Shown piece by piece: positions 1-12,500 of a stretch of DNA of 64,000 nt. The position numbers were made by a program, and so were the translations under genes. The stretch is taken from contig VUYV01000148.1 in NCBI GenBank assembly GCA_008711295.1, positions 1,095,277-1,159,276 on the forward strand, given 5' to 3'. Each line of letters opens with the position of its first letter. The stretch's first letter is position 1. The notes below the pieces were generated by a model. It saw only the letters and a program-made list of their open reading frames with translations, was not told where the DNA came from and ran no database searches. Source of the DNA: Anarhynchus alexandrinus. Lineage: Eukaryota; Chordata; Aves; Charadriiformes; Charadriidae.

Positions 1-3000
1 CACTGTGATGAACACTTGGGGACATGCAGGATCAAATCTAAGCAGTGCTGCTATGCTCGCTCGTTCTAGAAAGAGGTCTGGTTATCAGAATTTGAGCCAG
101 AAGTTCAAGAGATGGAAGCAGAGGATGAGCTCATCGCTGAAAAATGTTTTATATATATGGTTGGTTTTTTGTTTGGTGGGGGTTTTTTGTTGTTTTTTGT
201 TTGTTTGTATGTTTGTTTTGAGATGGATAATGCCAGTGTAGCTGTCCTGTTAATTTAGCCTTGGAAAAAGCTGCCTGGTTGAACTTGAGAAGGGAGGTGG
301 TCATCGCTCTTTCCAGCCTTCATAGTGAAAGTCTGAGCTCTAGAGCTTATGAGGGTTGCTTATTACTGGGTGGTAATGGATCATCCTTTTTTTTTTTCCC
401 TGGCAGGCAATGCTTTAAACAACAACAAAACCCAGACTGTTCTAACATAAAATACAAATGAACGACTTGCCTCTTGACTAAGCTAAAAATCTTCAACATT
501 TCTTGGATGAACTTGAGGAAAAAGGTCTTGACCTGCTGCATGTAGGAGGAGGAAGGGAGAGAGGATTAGTGTGTGCAGAAGAAGGAAACAAAGCAGTCAT
601 TTTTGCTTTGCTAACATCATCTTGTGGCTGACTCATAGGCCTGACTTTTCTGGGAATAAAATTTAGTTACATATACTTCTGTTTAGCTGTACTTCCTTGT
701 ACTGAAACTTGTAGATTCGAACTCTTTTTATTTTTTTTTGAGTTACACTTAAATTTTTCTAGGAATTCATTTTAGTCTGTCATTTGAAATGATTGCTGCT
801 AAAGGCCTTCTCTACCACTGTTGTCATCTTTAACTTCCGACTGTGTTGTACATCGGGGGTTGTGTTTGCTTTGGGTGTTTTTTTTATTATTTTATTATTT
901 TTTAGGTTTTTTTATTTGTTTTGGGGTATTTTTATGAAGAGTTGTCTGTGCTTTTAGGTGGAGTGGCACTTTGCTCTTCTGAGGTCATAGTGGGTAAAAA
1001 CACCACTGTTAAGCTCTGCTTAAATGCTGACGAGGGATTGTTGATTGCCTTGCTGTGATTTTTAAATGCTGTCTATTTAGTTACTGTTAACAGCAGAATG
1101 TTAATGACTTGTAATAATTCTTCAGGTTGACAGATGTGATCTAGAGCGCTTCCTTATGTAGAGGAGGGAGAAGGTGGGGTTTATTTGTGAGCTGCTAGAA
1201 GGGCAGTAACTTCCGTATGTCATACTTGTCCCCAAGCTTTATATGTAACTTCAGGCACCGAAGGGAGTTTGCTGGCTTGTAGAATAGATTAGTTTGCTGA
1301 GAGGTGCTCTCTCTGCTCCTCTGTTTATTTCCTGACATACAAAGCCCTGGTCTTGCTACGGTTTATGGCAGTTGTGTGCTCCAGGTGAGAAAACAGTGAC
1401 CACAGAAGGTTGTAGGACAGCTTCATATTGCCTCTTTGTGGTCTTGCAGCCTTCGGCATCTTTGAACTTGCCAAAAAAAAGTTACTGCATCAAATGAAAG
1501 TGTTTGTGGTTGATTGGTGCGGGGTGTTTTGGTCACGTGTTTTTGTAGGTGAGTGGTCAATACTGAAAGCAGTTTAGGAAACTTGCTCGCAGACTGCAAC
1601 GCGCATTTGCATTCCCAGCTGGAATTGTGCTGAGAGCGAGTCGTCATTTTGCCTTACCCAACCTGTGAACTGAGGATTTCAGCCTTCAAGTCAACAGGCT
1701 TTCCTCTGATGCTGCTTGTTCTTCAGCTTGGTTCTGAAAGCTGCTGCTGGTTTGGTTTTGTTTTGTTTTGTTTTTTTTTTAAATGTGATATTCTAATACA
1801 AACTATAAGAGTAAAACAGTTGACACAGTCGGTCTTGATATGTTTTTCTCTAGTGATCGGCTACCTAACTTTAGCATTTGGGGAACGTTAGTGTCTTCAA
1901 GTAGTTCTTAGTTTGGAAGATGGAAGACTTTTGTGGAGGGTTTGTTTTAGTTTTTCCCCCCCTTTTTTTTTTTTGAGGAAATGAGTTGTATGGAATTTAC
2001 TCAAACTGAATAATGTTAGGGATTGTATGAAGTGTAAATATTTGCAGGTCTTATGAGCTCTGTGGTAAAATACTGTTGCTGTTGTGTTAACTCCTTTCTC
2101 AAATGACTACTGACTTTTAACTAAATCTTTACTGTATCTAAAGCATTTAAAGAGATTCTGTGTACTATTTGCTAATTTTAAGCAGAACAGTTTCCCTTCC
2201 CTCATTGGAAGTTATGTATTCATGTGGAATCTGTCCAGGAGAGAGAATTTCTGCTTTTTGGTAGTATGGGAGTAATTAATGAATTTTTTTTTTTTAGCAT
2301 TGTTCAGATGATCTCCACTTAAATTTCTGGGATTTTGCTCCTTTTAATGTCCAGATACTTTAGGTACAGTTAAAGCCAGCTCTTCAGCAAGGAGAGGTAG
2401 GTAAGTAGAATGAAACTCGTTACAGAGGATGAACTGATCGTAACAGAGTGGTGTTCTGGTGGGAGGTATGATTCCAATTTAATTTTGGAAACAAAAGCTA
2501 TTCAGCTGAACTTTGAGTGTAGCATTGTGAAAACTGTTGATTGGAATAAGCTTTTTTTAGTGTGAAGGGGCCAGGCATTCTCTCACAGGTCAGCGACTGG
2601 CTCTCTTGGATGCACTGCAAGAACAAAATACTGCGGTGACAGATGCCTGCATGAGGAATTCCCTTCCTCCCTCCTTCTGCCCCTGCACTACTATGGTGCT
2701 GTATGGAAATTCTGTCCTCTGGCTGGTTGCACGGCCTCACAAAAACAGGGACTGCAAAGCGCAAGGCGCTTGCCTGCGAAGAGTTGCAGCAGAACCTGCA
2801 AGGCAGCCCACCTGCTGCTGCTGCTGCCCAGTGTGTGCAGCCTGCGGTCTCCTGAGGGACAGGGCTGGGGGGTCTTGCTTGGACAGCAGCTTGAGAACTT
2901 CTGAGTTAATGACTGGATCTGCGAGGAGGAAAAGGTTAAGCGGGTGATGTTTTGGAGAGGAGAGAGTAGAGAGGAGGCATAAGCGTGCGTTTCATTCAGG

Positions 3001-5653
3001 GATGTGTTGTGCGTTGCTAACAGATGAAAAAGCTTTGAGGAAGCCTGTCATTTAAAATGTTGGTGGTACTTCACTACTTGGAGCTCCTCACAGTTAAAAG
3101 CATCTGTGATTCATAGTGTTCAGTGAGTTATTTCAGCCCTGAAAAGCAAGCTTTTATTTCAAATTTCAATTAGAGTACTAATTTAATTTGAATTTTGAGG
3201 AGTCAGTTTTCAGCCTACCTTATCTGAAAATCCAAAGCTGTTGAACTACAGAATATAGGTAAAACGACTGTCTATACATTAACTGTTACAAATGGGGAAA
3301 AAATGAAGATACAGTGTACAGGTTGGCATGAGCAGATCAAGTCATCCGGGCAGCAGAGTAGCAGATTTATCTAAGCCAGTGTTGGATATAAGCCACTGAT
3401 ATTCACTGTAAGGCATGGCATATTCTTAGTCCTTCTTCTATGTCTCTACATTGGAATTCAGCAGACTTTTAAATATTTTGTTTCTATCTAGAAGTTTTGT
3501 TCAGACTTGTATGTGTGTCCAGAAATCATCTAATATAGTCTTTGTCTTTTTTCTCATCTGTAAAAGTGAAAATTCTTTTTAAATAATGCAATTTTAAGAA
3601 CCCTATAAAATATTTAGTAATGGATGTGTTAGCTGTGCAAACCCGTAATTCTAATACGTGTCTAATTTGTTTTCAAATACTGAGTTATAATACAATTGTA
3701 GAAAATAGTACTATGACGATTTGAAAAAAAACTTACAGGAGAAAAGTGGTGGCTTTTGGTGTGGTAAAACTCACTTTATTCAAATAGTAGTCATATTGAA
3801 AAAATTGTTCTGTGACAATAATCACTGCTTAAATTGTAGATTAGAAAGCAGAATGAAAGCCGTGTTTATTGATACATCACAAAATAGATGAGTGGTTGTC
3901 CTTGGTTTGCCTCTTCCTTTTTTTGGAATAGTTGTTAGGGTTTAAAATGGACTGATTAATTTAAATGTGATATTGTAGAACCAGAAGGAAGATTATACTA
4001 TGACATGTTAATTTTTTTACACTATTTTTCAATTCCATGCTATAAATATGAAATGACTATAACTGTAAACTTCATTAATGTGGTCTGCCACGATGCTTTA
4101 TAAAGCATAGTTATCTCACAGTTACCATCAGTTGACTTTTGATTTGATATGTGGGTTCTACTATAAACCTTTCTGTGTAGTAACCGTATATTCAGAATTT
4201 TAACTCTGAAGTGTTACATTTTATCTTGGAGGGGGAAGACTCTTGCTGTCAAATAGAGAGTTATCTAGATGAAGAGAATAAAAGAAAGAGCAAGCTTACC
4301 AGCACTGCTTAAAAGGAATCCAAACCTTCTTATTTGAAGGTAGAATGCAGTATATGCTTTATTTTGGCAGTGCTTTATTACATGACTCAAAATTATGCAA
4401 GGCTTTAACTCCACACACCCTACCCCCTGCCCCAGGGTGCTGATTGAGAACAGGAGCTATTTTTCTTTCTTCCTAACTTATTCATTTTTTTTAGTATTTC
4501 AGCTAACATGTCTCTGGAGTTCAAAACACTGCATAAGATGTGGGGGGAGGGTTGATGGGTTTTTTGTGTTTTTTTAATCAATGGAATAATGAATGATTAT
4601 GGTTATGCTGAGTTTGGGTGGGGTTTTTTGAGAGAAGTATCTCTAAAAGTCAAATTTTAGGTAAAGAAAACAATTAAGAAGGAGGTTTGGATGAAATCAT
4701 TAGTATTCTTTTGTATATCCTGCTTTGGATTATCTGGATACTGGGATGGATGAAAAATTTTAAGTCAGTGTGGGTTGATTTTTTTTTTTTTTTTTTTTGT
4801 TGCTCTTACTTAAATCGAGACTGATCTTAGTTTTTATCTTAGTCAACTTTAATCCTGGATTGTGTTTGTAGTCTTTAATGACTATACGCTTCTTTAATCA
4901 AACTTCCCTTGAAGTAAAAATTGAAGTTTCCCTTACTTCCTGCAACTATTTTTCTTCATTGCTTAAAGGCGTTGATCAAAAATTGGACACTGTCAGTGTT
5001 GATAGGTAACTGTGAAACATCTTTTACTATCATCTCGTATCCTGTGAAGGAAACAGAGCGTTTCAAGCAAAACATGAGATAATGTAGTTACGTGAAAATG
5101 TGACAATGAGTGGGATACTGCTATCGTCTGTTCAGCAAGCCAGAGTTATTCTAATACTTAAATTCTTCTGTGATTTCTAATGTGATTTATGTGGGGTGTC
5201 TCGTTAATTTGTTTTATCTAGGTGACTCTGGCTCAGAGAGGTAATATTTTGGTCGTCTTTTGCTGTAAAACCTCAAGAATAGAAGAGTGGTTTCTTAATA
5301 ATTACTTTTTTTAATGTTTAGAGTTCCATATAAGTGATGTCTTTGAATGTAAAGTTTAACAGTAGCTATCTAGTGGCAGAATTCTTTCAAATATGTTGTT
5401 AAAATGTACCAGAAAACTTCTATGAAAATAGCAATTTTAGTCATGTATCTTGTTTTGTGTTGCTTCTATGGATAAACAAAAAGGCTTTTCATTACGGGAC
5501 AGTTGTGTTTAGACTTTGCATTTACTGGTCTTAACACAACACTAGGAGATAATAGTTTTATTTAATGCTGTCAGGTATTTCTGTTGTTGATTTATCATAG
5601 TAGTTCTTAACAAAGTTCTAAAATTTTTTTTATTTTTTTTCCCCCCTTGCCAG
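1..5653 (+). other. TPST1: TPST1 upstream/5' intron sequence, no coding exon seen
   Basis: Non-coding sequence leading into the first TPST1 exon visible here. It ends in a pyrimidine-rich stretch (T runs, then CCCCCC TTGC) and a CAG acceptor at 5651-5653, so it is read as an intron separating an upstream 5'UTR exon, probably outside the window, from the ATG exon. It is AT-rich with many T homopolymers, including 20 Ts at 4779-4798. A small GC-richer patch with five CTG units lies near 2812-2828. I found no open frame with splice signals and protein-like content, and no CpG island, so the TPST1 promoter is probably to the left of base 1. Confidence 0.6.
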
Positions 5654-6597
5654 ACCTTAATTTATTTTGGATTAGGATTCCCATGACATGTGAACTAGAA
5701 GATAATTTGAAATAGAAGGTTTCTTTATTTTGAAGTGACAGTCTTTATCAAAATGGTTGGAAAACTCAAACAGAACTTGCTATTGGCATGTCTGGTGATC
5801 AGTTCAGTGACCGTGTTTTATTTGGGCCAACACGCTATGGAGTGTCACCACCGAATAGAAGAACGCAGCCAGCCTGTGAGGATGGAAAGTGTGAGAAGCA
5901 CAGTAAGAACTGCTTCCAATGTAAATGCAAACAAAACCTTTGCTTACAACAAAGACATGCCTTTAATATTTATTGGAGGAGTACCTCGAAGTGGCACTAC
6001 CTTAATGCGTGCTATGCTTGATGCCCATCCGGATATTCGATGCGGAGAAGAGACAAGGGTAATCCCACGAATTCTGGCAGTTAAGCAGATGTGGGCTAGA
6101 TCAAGCAAAGAGAAGATCCGACTGGATGAAGCTGGAGTCACAGATGAGGTTCTGGACTCAGCCATGCAAGCGTTTTTATTGGAAATCATTGTGAAACATG
6201 GGGAGCCTGCTCCATATTTGTGTAACAAAGATCCTTTTGCTTTAAAATCCTTAACTTATCTTGCTAGAATTTTCCCCAATGCCAAATTTCTTCTAATGGT
6301 ACGGGATGGTCGTGCATCTGTGCATTCCATGATATCTAGAAAAGTCACGATAGCTGGGTTTGACCTTAACAGCTACAGAGACTGCTTGACCAAGTGGAAT
6401 CGTGCTATAGAAACTATGTATAACCAGTGTATGGAGGTTGGTTTTGAAAAGTGTATGCTGGTACATTATGAACAACTCGTATTGCATCCTGAAAGATGGA
6501 TGAGAACTCTCTTAAAGTTTCTTCGCATCCCATGGAACCAAGCAGTGCTGCACCATGAAGAAATGATTGGAAAAGCAGGGGGTGTTTCTCTTTCAAA
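5654..6597 (+). CDS. TPST1: TPST1 exon A: 5'UTR end plus codons 1-281
   Basis: The exon starts after the CAG acceptor at 5651-5653. It carries 99 nt of 5'UTR, then ATG at 5753, and ends with AA before the donor GTGAGT at 6598 (phase 2; codon 282 AA|G is completed by the next exon). It encodes the transmembrane anchor, stem and nearly the whole sulfotransferase fold including all PAPS-binding residues. The large single exon matches how I recall this gene being organised in other vertebrates. Confidence 0.93.
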
Positions 6598-9500
6598 GTG
6601 AGTATGAGCGTTCCTCCTTTACCTTGTATTGGTCTAAGAGGTAAAATAGTACGTTTTGTGTATAAAAGACTAGTCATAACTTGGTTTCAGTTTTTAGTCA
6701 GCTAATGATGTCTCAGGAAGCTGATTTATGATGCATATTATCTGGAAAACAAGAATCATTGTTAACTAACAATTTGCAATCTCGGATTGCTCCTGCTAAA
6801 CAGTTGTCACGCTAACACGTGTACGGAGGATATGAACGAACTTCTAATTGGTCAGCCTAACTTGAATTTGGATCTTTAGTATCAGCCTTACTTCCAATAT
6901 AACTTTGCTTTTCTCTGTGCCCCAAAATAAAGCTGGACTGTTTTATCTAGACTAGTGTTATTCATCCTAGCAAGATCACCCGTTTGATTTCAGGAACTTA
7001 AGTATTGTTGTCAATGCAAGAATGGCCTTCGAGCTATATTTGCCAAGAACATACTTTTCCAGGAAACTTGAGAAACTGTTCCAACAAAATAGAAAGCAGA
7101 ATTGGCGTGCTTTTCTTTGGCATGTGCTCTTGAAAGCACAAGCATTTTGAATAAAATTAACCTTGTTGTAAGCAAATCTCTCAGTATTCTTTCGTGCCAT
7201 CTGTGCACCTGATTTAGCTACTTCCAGAAACCAAAATCCAAACCTAGGTATTGGGGAGGGGAGAGGGGGGCAGTTAATTCTCCAGTTAAACTACTTTGGT
7301 TTTTGCCACTGTTTACAGCTGAACTACTGAAATATGGAAGCTGGTTGGTCTTTACATTGAGGGGGGGAAAGGTGTAAATGTTTGAATCTCTCTTCCTGTC
7401 TTTGCTGTGGCAGGTACATCTACCAGATTGTCTTGTTCAAGTTTCTAAAATATTGATTAACAAGCCCTATTCCAGCAGCAAGGCATGCCCAGTTAAATTC
7501 CTTGACTTCTGTTTTTTAAATATTCATCACTGGCCAAGTGCTTCTGCGTAACAGAGGCACCTTGCACAGCAAGCAGTGTGGGCTCGGTAGAGACGTGCCT
7601 AACTTGAATACAGAGTGATTCCATTTTTTTTAAAACTATAGTTTTGAGAGATAAAAATTGGGAGGTGTATTTTTATTTAATGCCTATGGAAGTGACTGTG
7701 TGGATTTTCTAATACATTGTAGGGGAATATGATTTAAAGCAAATAATAGAATTATTAGTCAGCAGCTACAAAGAGAACTTAGAACTCGGATAACTGTTAT
7801 AGATTTACAATCTGGAGGTTTCACATCACCGTTCCCACTGAAGAAAGACAGCCACCACGACTGTGTTAGCAGAGCTATTAAGAAGACATCTCAACCCTTT
7901 TTTTCGTATTGTTCATTAGCAGATTGAAGCCTTCTGATAATGTTCACCTGAAGCAGTGTACTGTTGTACCACTCCGTGAGCTGCATCTGTCTGTGAACTT
8001 CTCTTTAGTTACCTGTATCATGTTACTGCTTCACAGTGGCAGCTTGAGGGGAGAGTAAACTTACTTTTACTGATATAAATAGGTGGCTGCCAAGTTCAGT
8101 TAAGTGTCCTGAAAAATAACTATGCATAATGCCTTTTCTAGTAAAATATTACTATCTTACAGATTCCAGATTAGTATTTTTAAAAATTAATGGACCCCTA
8201 TACTATAAAACTCAGTAGCCTTACTGAATTCATACAGTTTCAAGTAATATTTTGTGCTAAATCTGGTGGAATGGGATGTGAGGAGTTGAGAATACTTGTT
8301 CACGTCTCTAAGAATTAAGAAAATGGATTGTTGAAAGTAAAATCTGTCTTCATGTTTATTTTTGAATCAAACTTTCAAATTTAAGACAAATGAGTATGAA
8401 AGTGTTCTTGTGACCCTCAATTCAATCTGTCCACTGAGTTGTTTATGCCTTTATTATCTCTCATGAGATGATATGTGAAAGTAATTTATTATTTCAGAAG
8501 GCTCTGGCAATAGTGGAAAAAGAACAGGGTTATTAGTGTTATGTCTGTGGTGTTTTTTATCTAATCAAATACACTTGAAATAGGTGGTGAGATTTGTTTT
8601 TCAGTTGCAAGAGACCTTTATAATTTGATAATGATTTCAGTGACTCAGCCTTTTGAGGGCTGCAGAAAAAACAGTGAATATGAAATTCTCTTAGATGTCT
8701 GTTTTGTGTATATATATCTATATGATACTAATTGAAATTGTGCAGTGGGAGCTTGAGATTCCCCAATTTGATTTCCGTGTATCAGTTAAAGCCTTCTGCT
8801 TTTGGCATCCCCAGCTCCTCACTGCCCTCTCGTGTGCAGTGGAGGGCTGTGGCTGGGGATGGCTGCCTGTCTGGGGGTCCTTGCCCAGAGCAGGGGGTAA
8901 CTGCAGGAAAAAATTACTCTTTTCAAAGATGTTTGCTAGGTAGTTTACTGAGAAGGTTAGAGTCTGCCACAGCTTATCAAATTTTGACAGCTGAACAACA
9001 TACAGCTTGCACTAGGCTTAGTTTTCCTTCTATCAGTTTGCATTTGGCTTGTTCTCAGCTGCAGCAAAATTCGTTATGGCCTTGGGTGTGCGTGGCTGTT
9101 ATGTTCTGGGTCAGGTTCTAACCAACGTTGTTCTCTTATGACTTAGAATTTCTCTTTGGGCTCACTGGAGAGTGCTTTTTACTTGACAGTGTGAATACTG
9201 TCTTCTTTCAGCTGAAACAAAGAGTCGAGCAGTGGGGCTCCATATTGTGATTAGTAGCTTTCTCCCACCTGATTTTCCAAAAGATGGTGCTGAAGATCAC
9301 TTCAGTGATAATCTAAGGAAATTCAAAATGCTGCTGTCTACTGCAACTCTGTCTTCTCACGGAGCTTTAATTTACCGCATGCCTGGTACCAAGTGCTTCA
9401 GGCTGTTTCATAATAGTATATTAAAATTAGAACACTCAAATTATATTACTTTTTTTTTTACTGGCAGGAGGAGGAGATCACAAGTACCAAATAATCTGTA

Positions 9501-12500
9501 TTGAAATGTGATGTGCATTTAAAAGTTACCAAGACGTAGGCCTAGCCTCTGTAGCGTAGTAAGGAAAATATAAAAATTTAGATAAAATTACTTCCCCATT
9601 TGTCTGCAAGGTATTAGGTAGAGTAGAAAACCTCTGAAGTCAAAGAATGAACTGCTATTACAATCCGCAAAGGCTGTGATACTGTGTAAAGACTTAAGTA
9701 AATGCGCAGAGAAACCTGTCTCAATCATCTTCTACTCACCGTTAAGACTTTCAGATCTTTCAGACAGGCTCAGCATCCACTTGAGAGGCATGATGCCTGC
9801 TCAGGTCAGGTCCAGCATAAGATGCCTGGATGTGTTTTAACTGTTGAAGGGTTTTTCAAAAGAAATCTGACGCTTTTGTTGTCTTGAAATATTTTAAAAC
9901 AGTTTGGGAAACGGATCACAGTATTGCTGAAAGATCTTTATAATGATGTTATTACCCAGTAACAGAAAGCGAATGTTTAAGAATATATAAACTCATCTGA
10001 AATCAAAATTAATTATGTCAGATGAAATTTGTATCAGATGAATGAGGCTCTAGGTCAGGGTTAGGCATTTTATTTTCAGTTGTATATAGAGTTAAATTGT
10101 ATGTGCAGGCTGTTTCGCTTCCAGAGATGATCTAGCCACCCAATGGCTTGCAGAATTCCTCAGGCAGTGAGCTGATTCCGTTTTTCTCTTATTTCAGTTT
10201 CAGAAACCCTTATGCAATAGTCTGTTAAGAGCAATATTAGATACTAGACAGTCTGTATTTAAGATTCTGACTTCGTCTGTTCCCCTGGCTGCGTGATTTG
10301 AGGAAACTGTTGGCTGCCTTACTCTCCTCTCTGCATTTGCTTAGTAATCCCTGCTTTTTCTGTTGCTCCTGCAGCCCTAGCCTCGCTGTTGTTCTATTTT
10401 ATTTAGTATTTTCACCCCTTATTTTGGTTTTTATCCAGCTGCAAGGAGAAACACTGCAAGGGTTTTAAGGATGCGCATTGCAGCATTTGTAGTAGCGGGA
10501 AACCTTCTGTGGTTTGAAGTAATTGCCAACGTGGCTGTTCAAGGAATGTATTATGGCTGGACTACATGCTATAACTAGTATTGTTAATGTAGCTCTGGCA
10601 TTTGCCTCCTAACTGAAAACAGCTGTGGTGACCACTGATGCAAAGAAACGTCAACCCTTTTATAACAATTTTTATTAGGCTTATTATGAAAATAGCTGTC
10701 TAGGCAAAATTACTTCAGAATACTATTTTTAATACATACCTTTCATTTGATTCTAGTAGAGATGTAGAATTACTTGGGGTTAGTCCTGTGTTCCACACTA
10801 CCAGCTGCTTTCAAAGCTGAAACTGTTCCTGCGGTTTTGCAGTGGAGCCTGGAAGCACTGACCAGGCAGCATTTGCCATGTGCATACATAATAAAATCTG
10901 CCAAGACTGGTATGTTTCCTTGTTTTGCTCTGTTTGGTTTTTTGGGTGTTTCTTTCCTCTTGTCTCCAAACTGTCTTCCTCCATACTCCTTTGGTCTGAA
11001 GACTCTTTCCCACAAATTGTGTTTTACTTTTCTTCCCACCTTAACTGAAAGGATAGAAAAGGATTTACGCAGAAGACCAAATGTGGTATAGTACGTTTCT
11101 GAATTGGTGCCTGGGAGCAGCTAAAGGTAGTTCCCTGCTTATCTCTGCCAGCGGTTAAACACCACGAAATGTTTCATGCTGAGCTTATTGTTACCAAAGA
11201 CTAAAATGACAGTGGGGCAAAACATACACATTTTATATGTGCTTTTACTTCAGGAAGAGGTATCCATATGTGTACTAATTTAGGTGCTAATTGATGTATA
11301 GCACCCCTTGTTTTGGGGTTCCAATGAGCTATTAGCCAACCCCATTACCTCACTGTCACAGTATCACCCTTATTTTAAATGGTTGAATAAATCAGTTTTG
11401 GTGAAGGGATTTTGGGCTTGGCTGGCTCTGTCTGAGAAGGAGAGGACCATAAAACTTTTCAAACACCTAGTGATAAATTTTTCTTGAGGGTCCCAGCCAG
11501 CATGGTTCTATGGACTCCTGACTCTGTGGTGTGTTGTCCTCTGCCTTGCCACTTGGAACTTCTGAAACTCTTAACAGCAGTTTTCTTGCTAATTTGATGT
11601 GAAGTCAGATGCTCATCTTCTAATTACAAGGATCAAAAGGGCAATGCCCAGACTTTTTAGTTTGCTATACAGACTTGTGATCTCAAGCCAATAGCCTTCA
11701 GGAAGGCTGAAATTCTGTCGCAACTGCTTGGTCCCCAAATCCCCTTCCAAGTTCCTGCCTTCGGTTTGAGCTACTGAAAATGGCTGAAAAGAGTAAGGCT
11801 GAAAATTCTGTGGGTTGTCATACAGGTTTTTTTTGTCGGGTGCTTACTCATCAGCTTCCATTCAACACCTTTTACAGCAATCTGTGAAGTCCCTGCTTGC
11901 CAAGATGCTTCCCCATGGGTGACTATTTCCCTGTCTGGTTTGTCCTTTGTTGATTGTGTTTAAAGTACTTAAATTACTGACCTTCCAGCATTGTATGACT
12001 AACTTCCTTCCTCTGTCCTGGAAGAATTTTAGCTATGATGACAAGTAAAAAAGAGTAACAAGGTAAGACTGGTGTTAAGATCAAATTGAGTTAATGACTG
12101 GCAGACATGCGTGCATAGCTTGTAATTTAAGGCTTTCACAGTACAGTGTGCATCTGAATGGGATGCCTCTTGCTATTGATTTAATGTTTGTCTGCTGTGC
12201 AAGAATCCTTCAACCTCTTCTTGGACTCATGAGGTTAATTAGATAACTGTAATCAAACTTGTTCCTCTTGTAAGTTGCTTATGTCAGTCTTGAGAGCAAT
12301 TTGTCTTTAGTTCAGGCTTCTGGACTCAGAAACTACCAGGAGTATTTCAGGGAACTTCCATTTATTTTTCTCAGAAGATGTTTTCTCATATTCTGCCTGC
12401 TGTATAACTGAAGAATTAGCCACTTGAGAATTAATTTGAATCTCAGTGTTCTCATTCTTTATCTTGTGTAGATAAGGTACGGGTGTTATACTTTGTCCTG

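Noticed and set aside
5..241. 78-residue frame at the left edge with a basic N-terminal half
   Set aside because: Ends in a GTTTGTTT-type repeat translation (Phe/Val/Cys) and has no donor or family match.
2606..2947. 113-residue frame with a Cys run in TPST1 upstream sequence
   Set aside because: The Cys run is five CTG/TGC units read in one frame. No splice sites joining it to TPST1 and no known domain.
4779..4798. Run of 20 Ts as a possible terminator or retroposon tail
   Set aside because: No upstream hairpin, no recognisable element and no target-site duplication seen; T homopolymers are common throughout these introns.
5735..5752. Upstream in-frame GTG start for TPST1
   Set aside because: Six extra codons from a non-ATG start. 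The ATG at 5753 gives the exact family N-terminus.
10770..11091. Overlapping frames on both strands near 10.8-11.1 kb
   Set aside because: Mutual shadows in a TPST1 intron. Neither shows paired splice sites or protein-like conservation cues.
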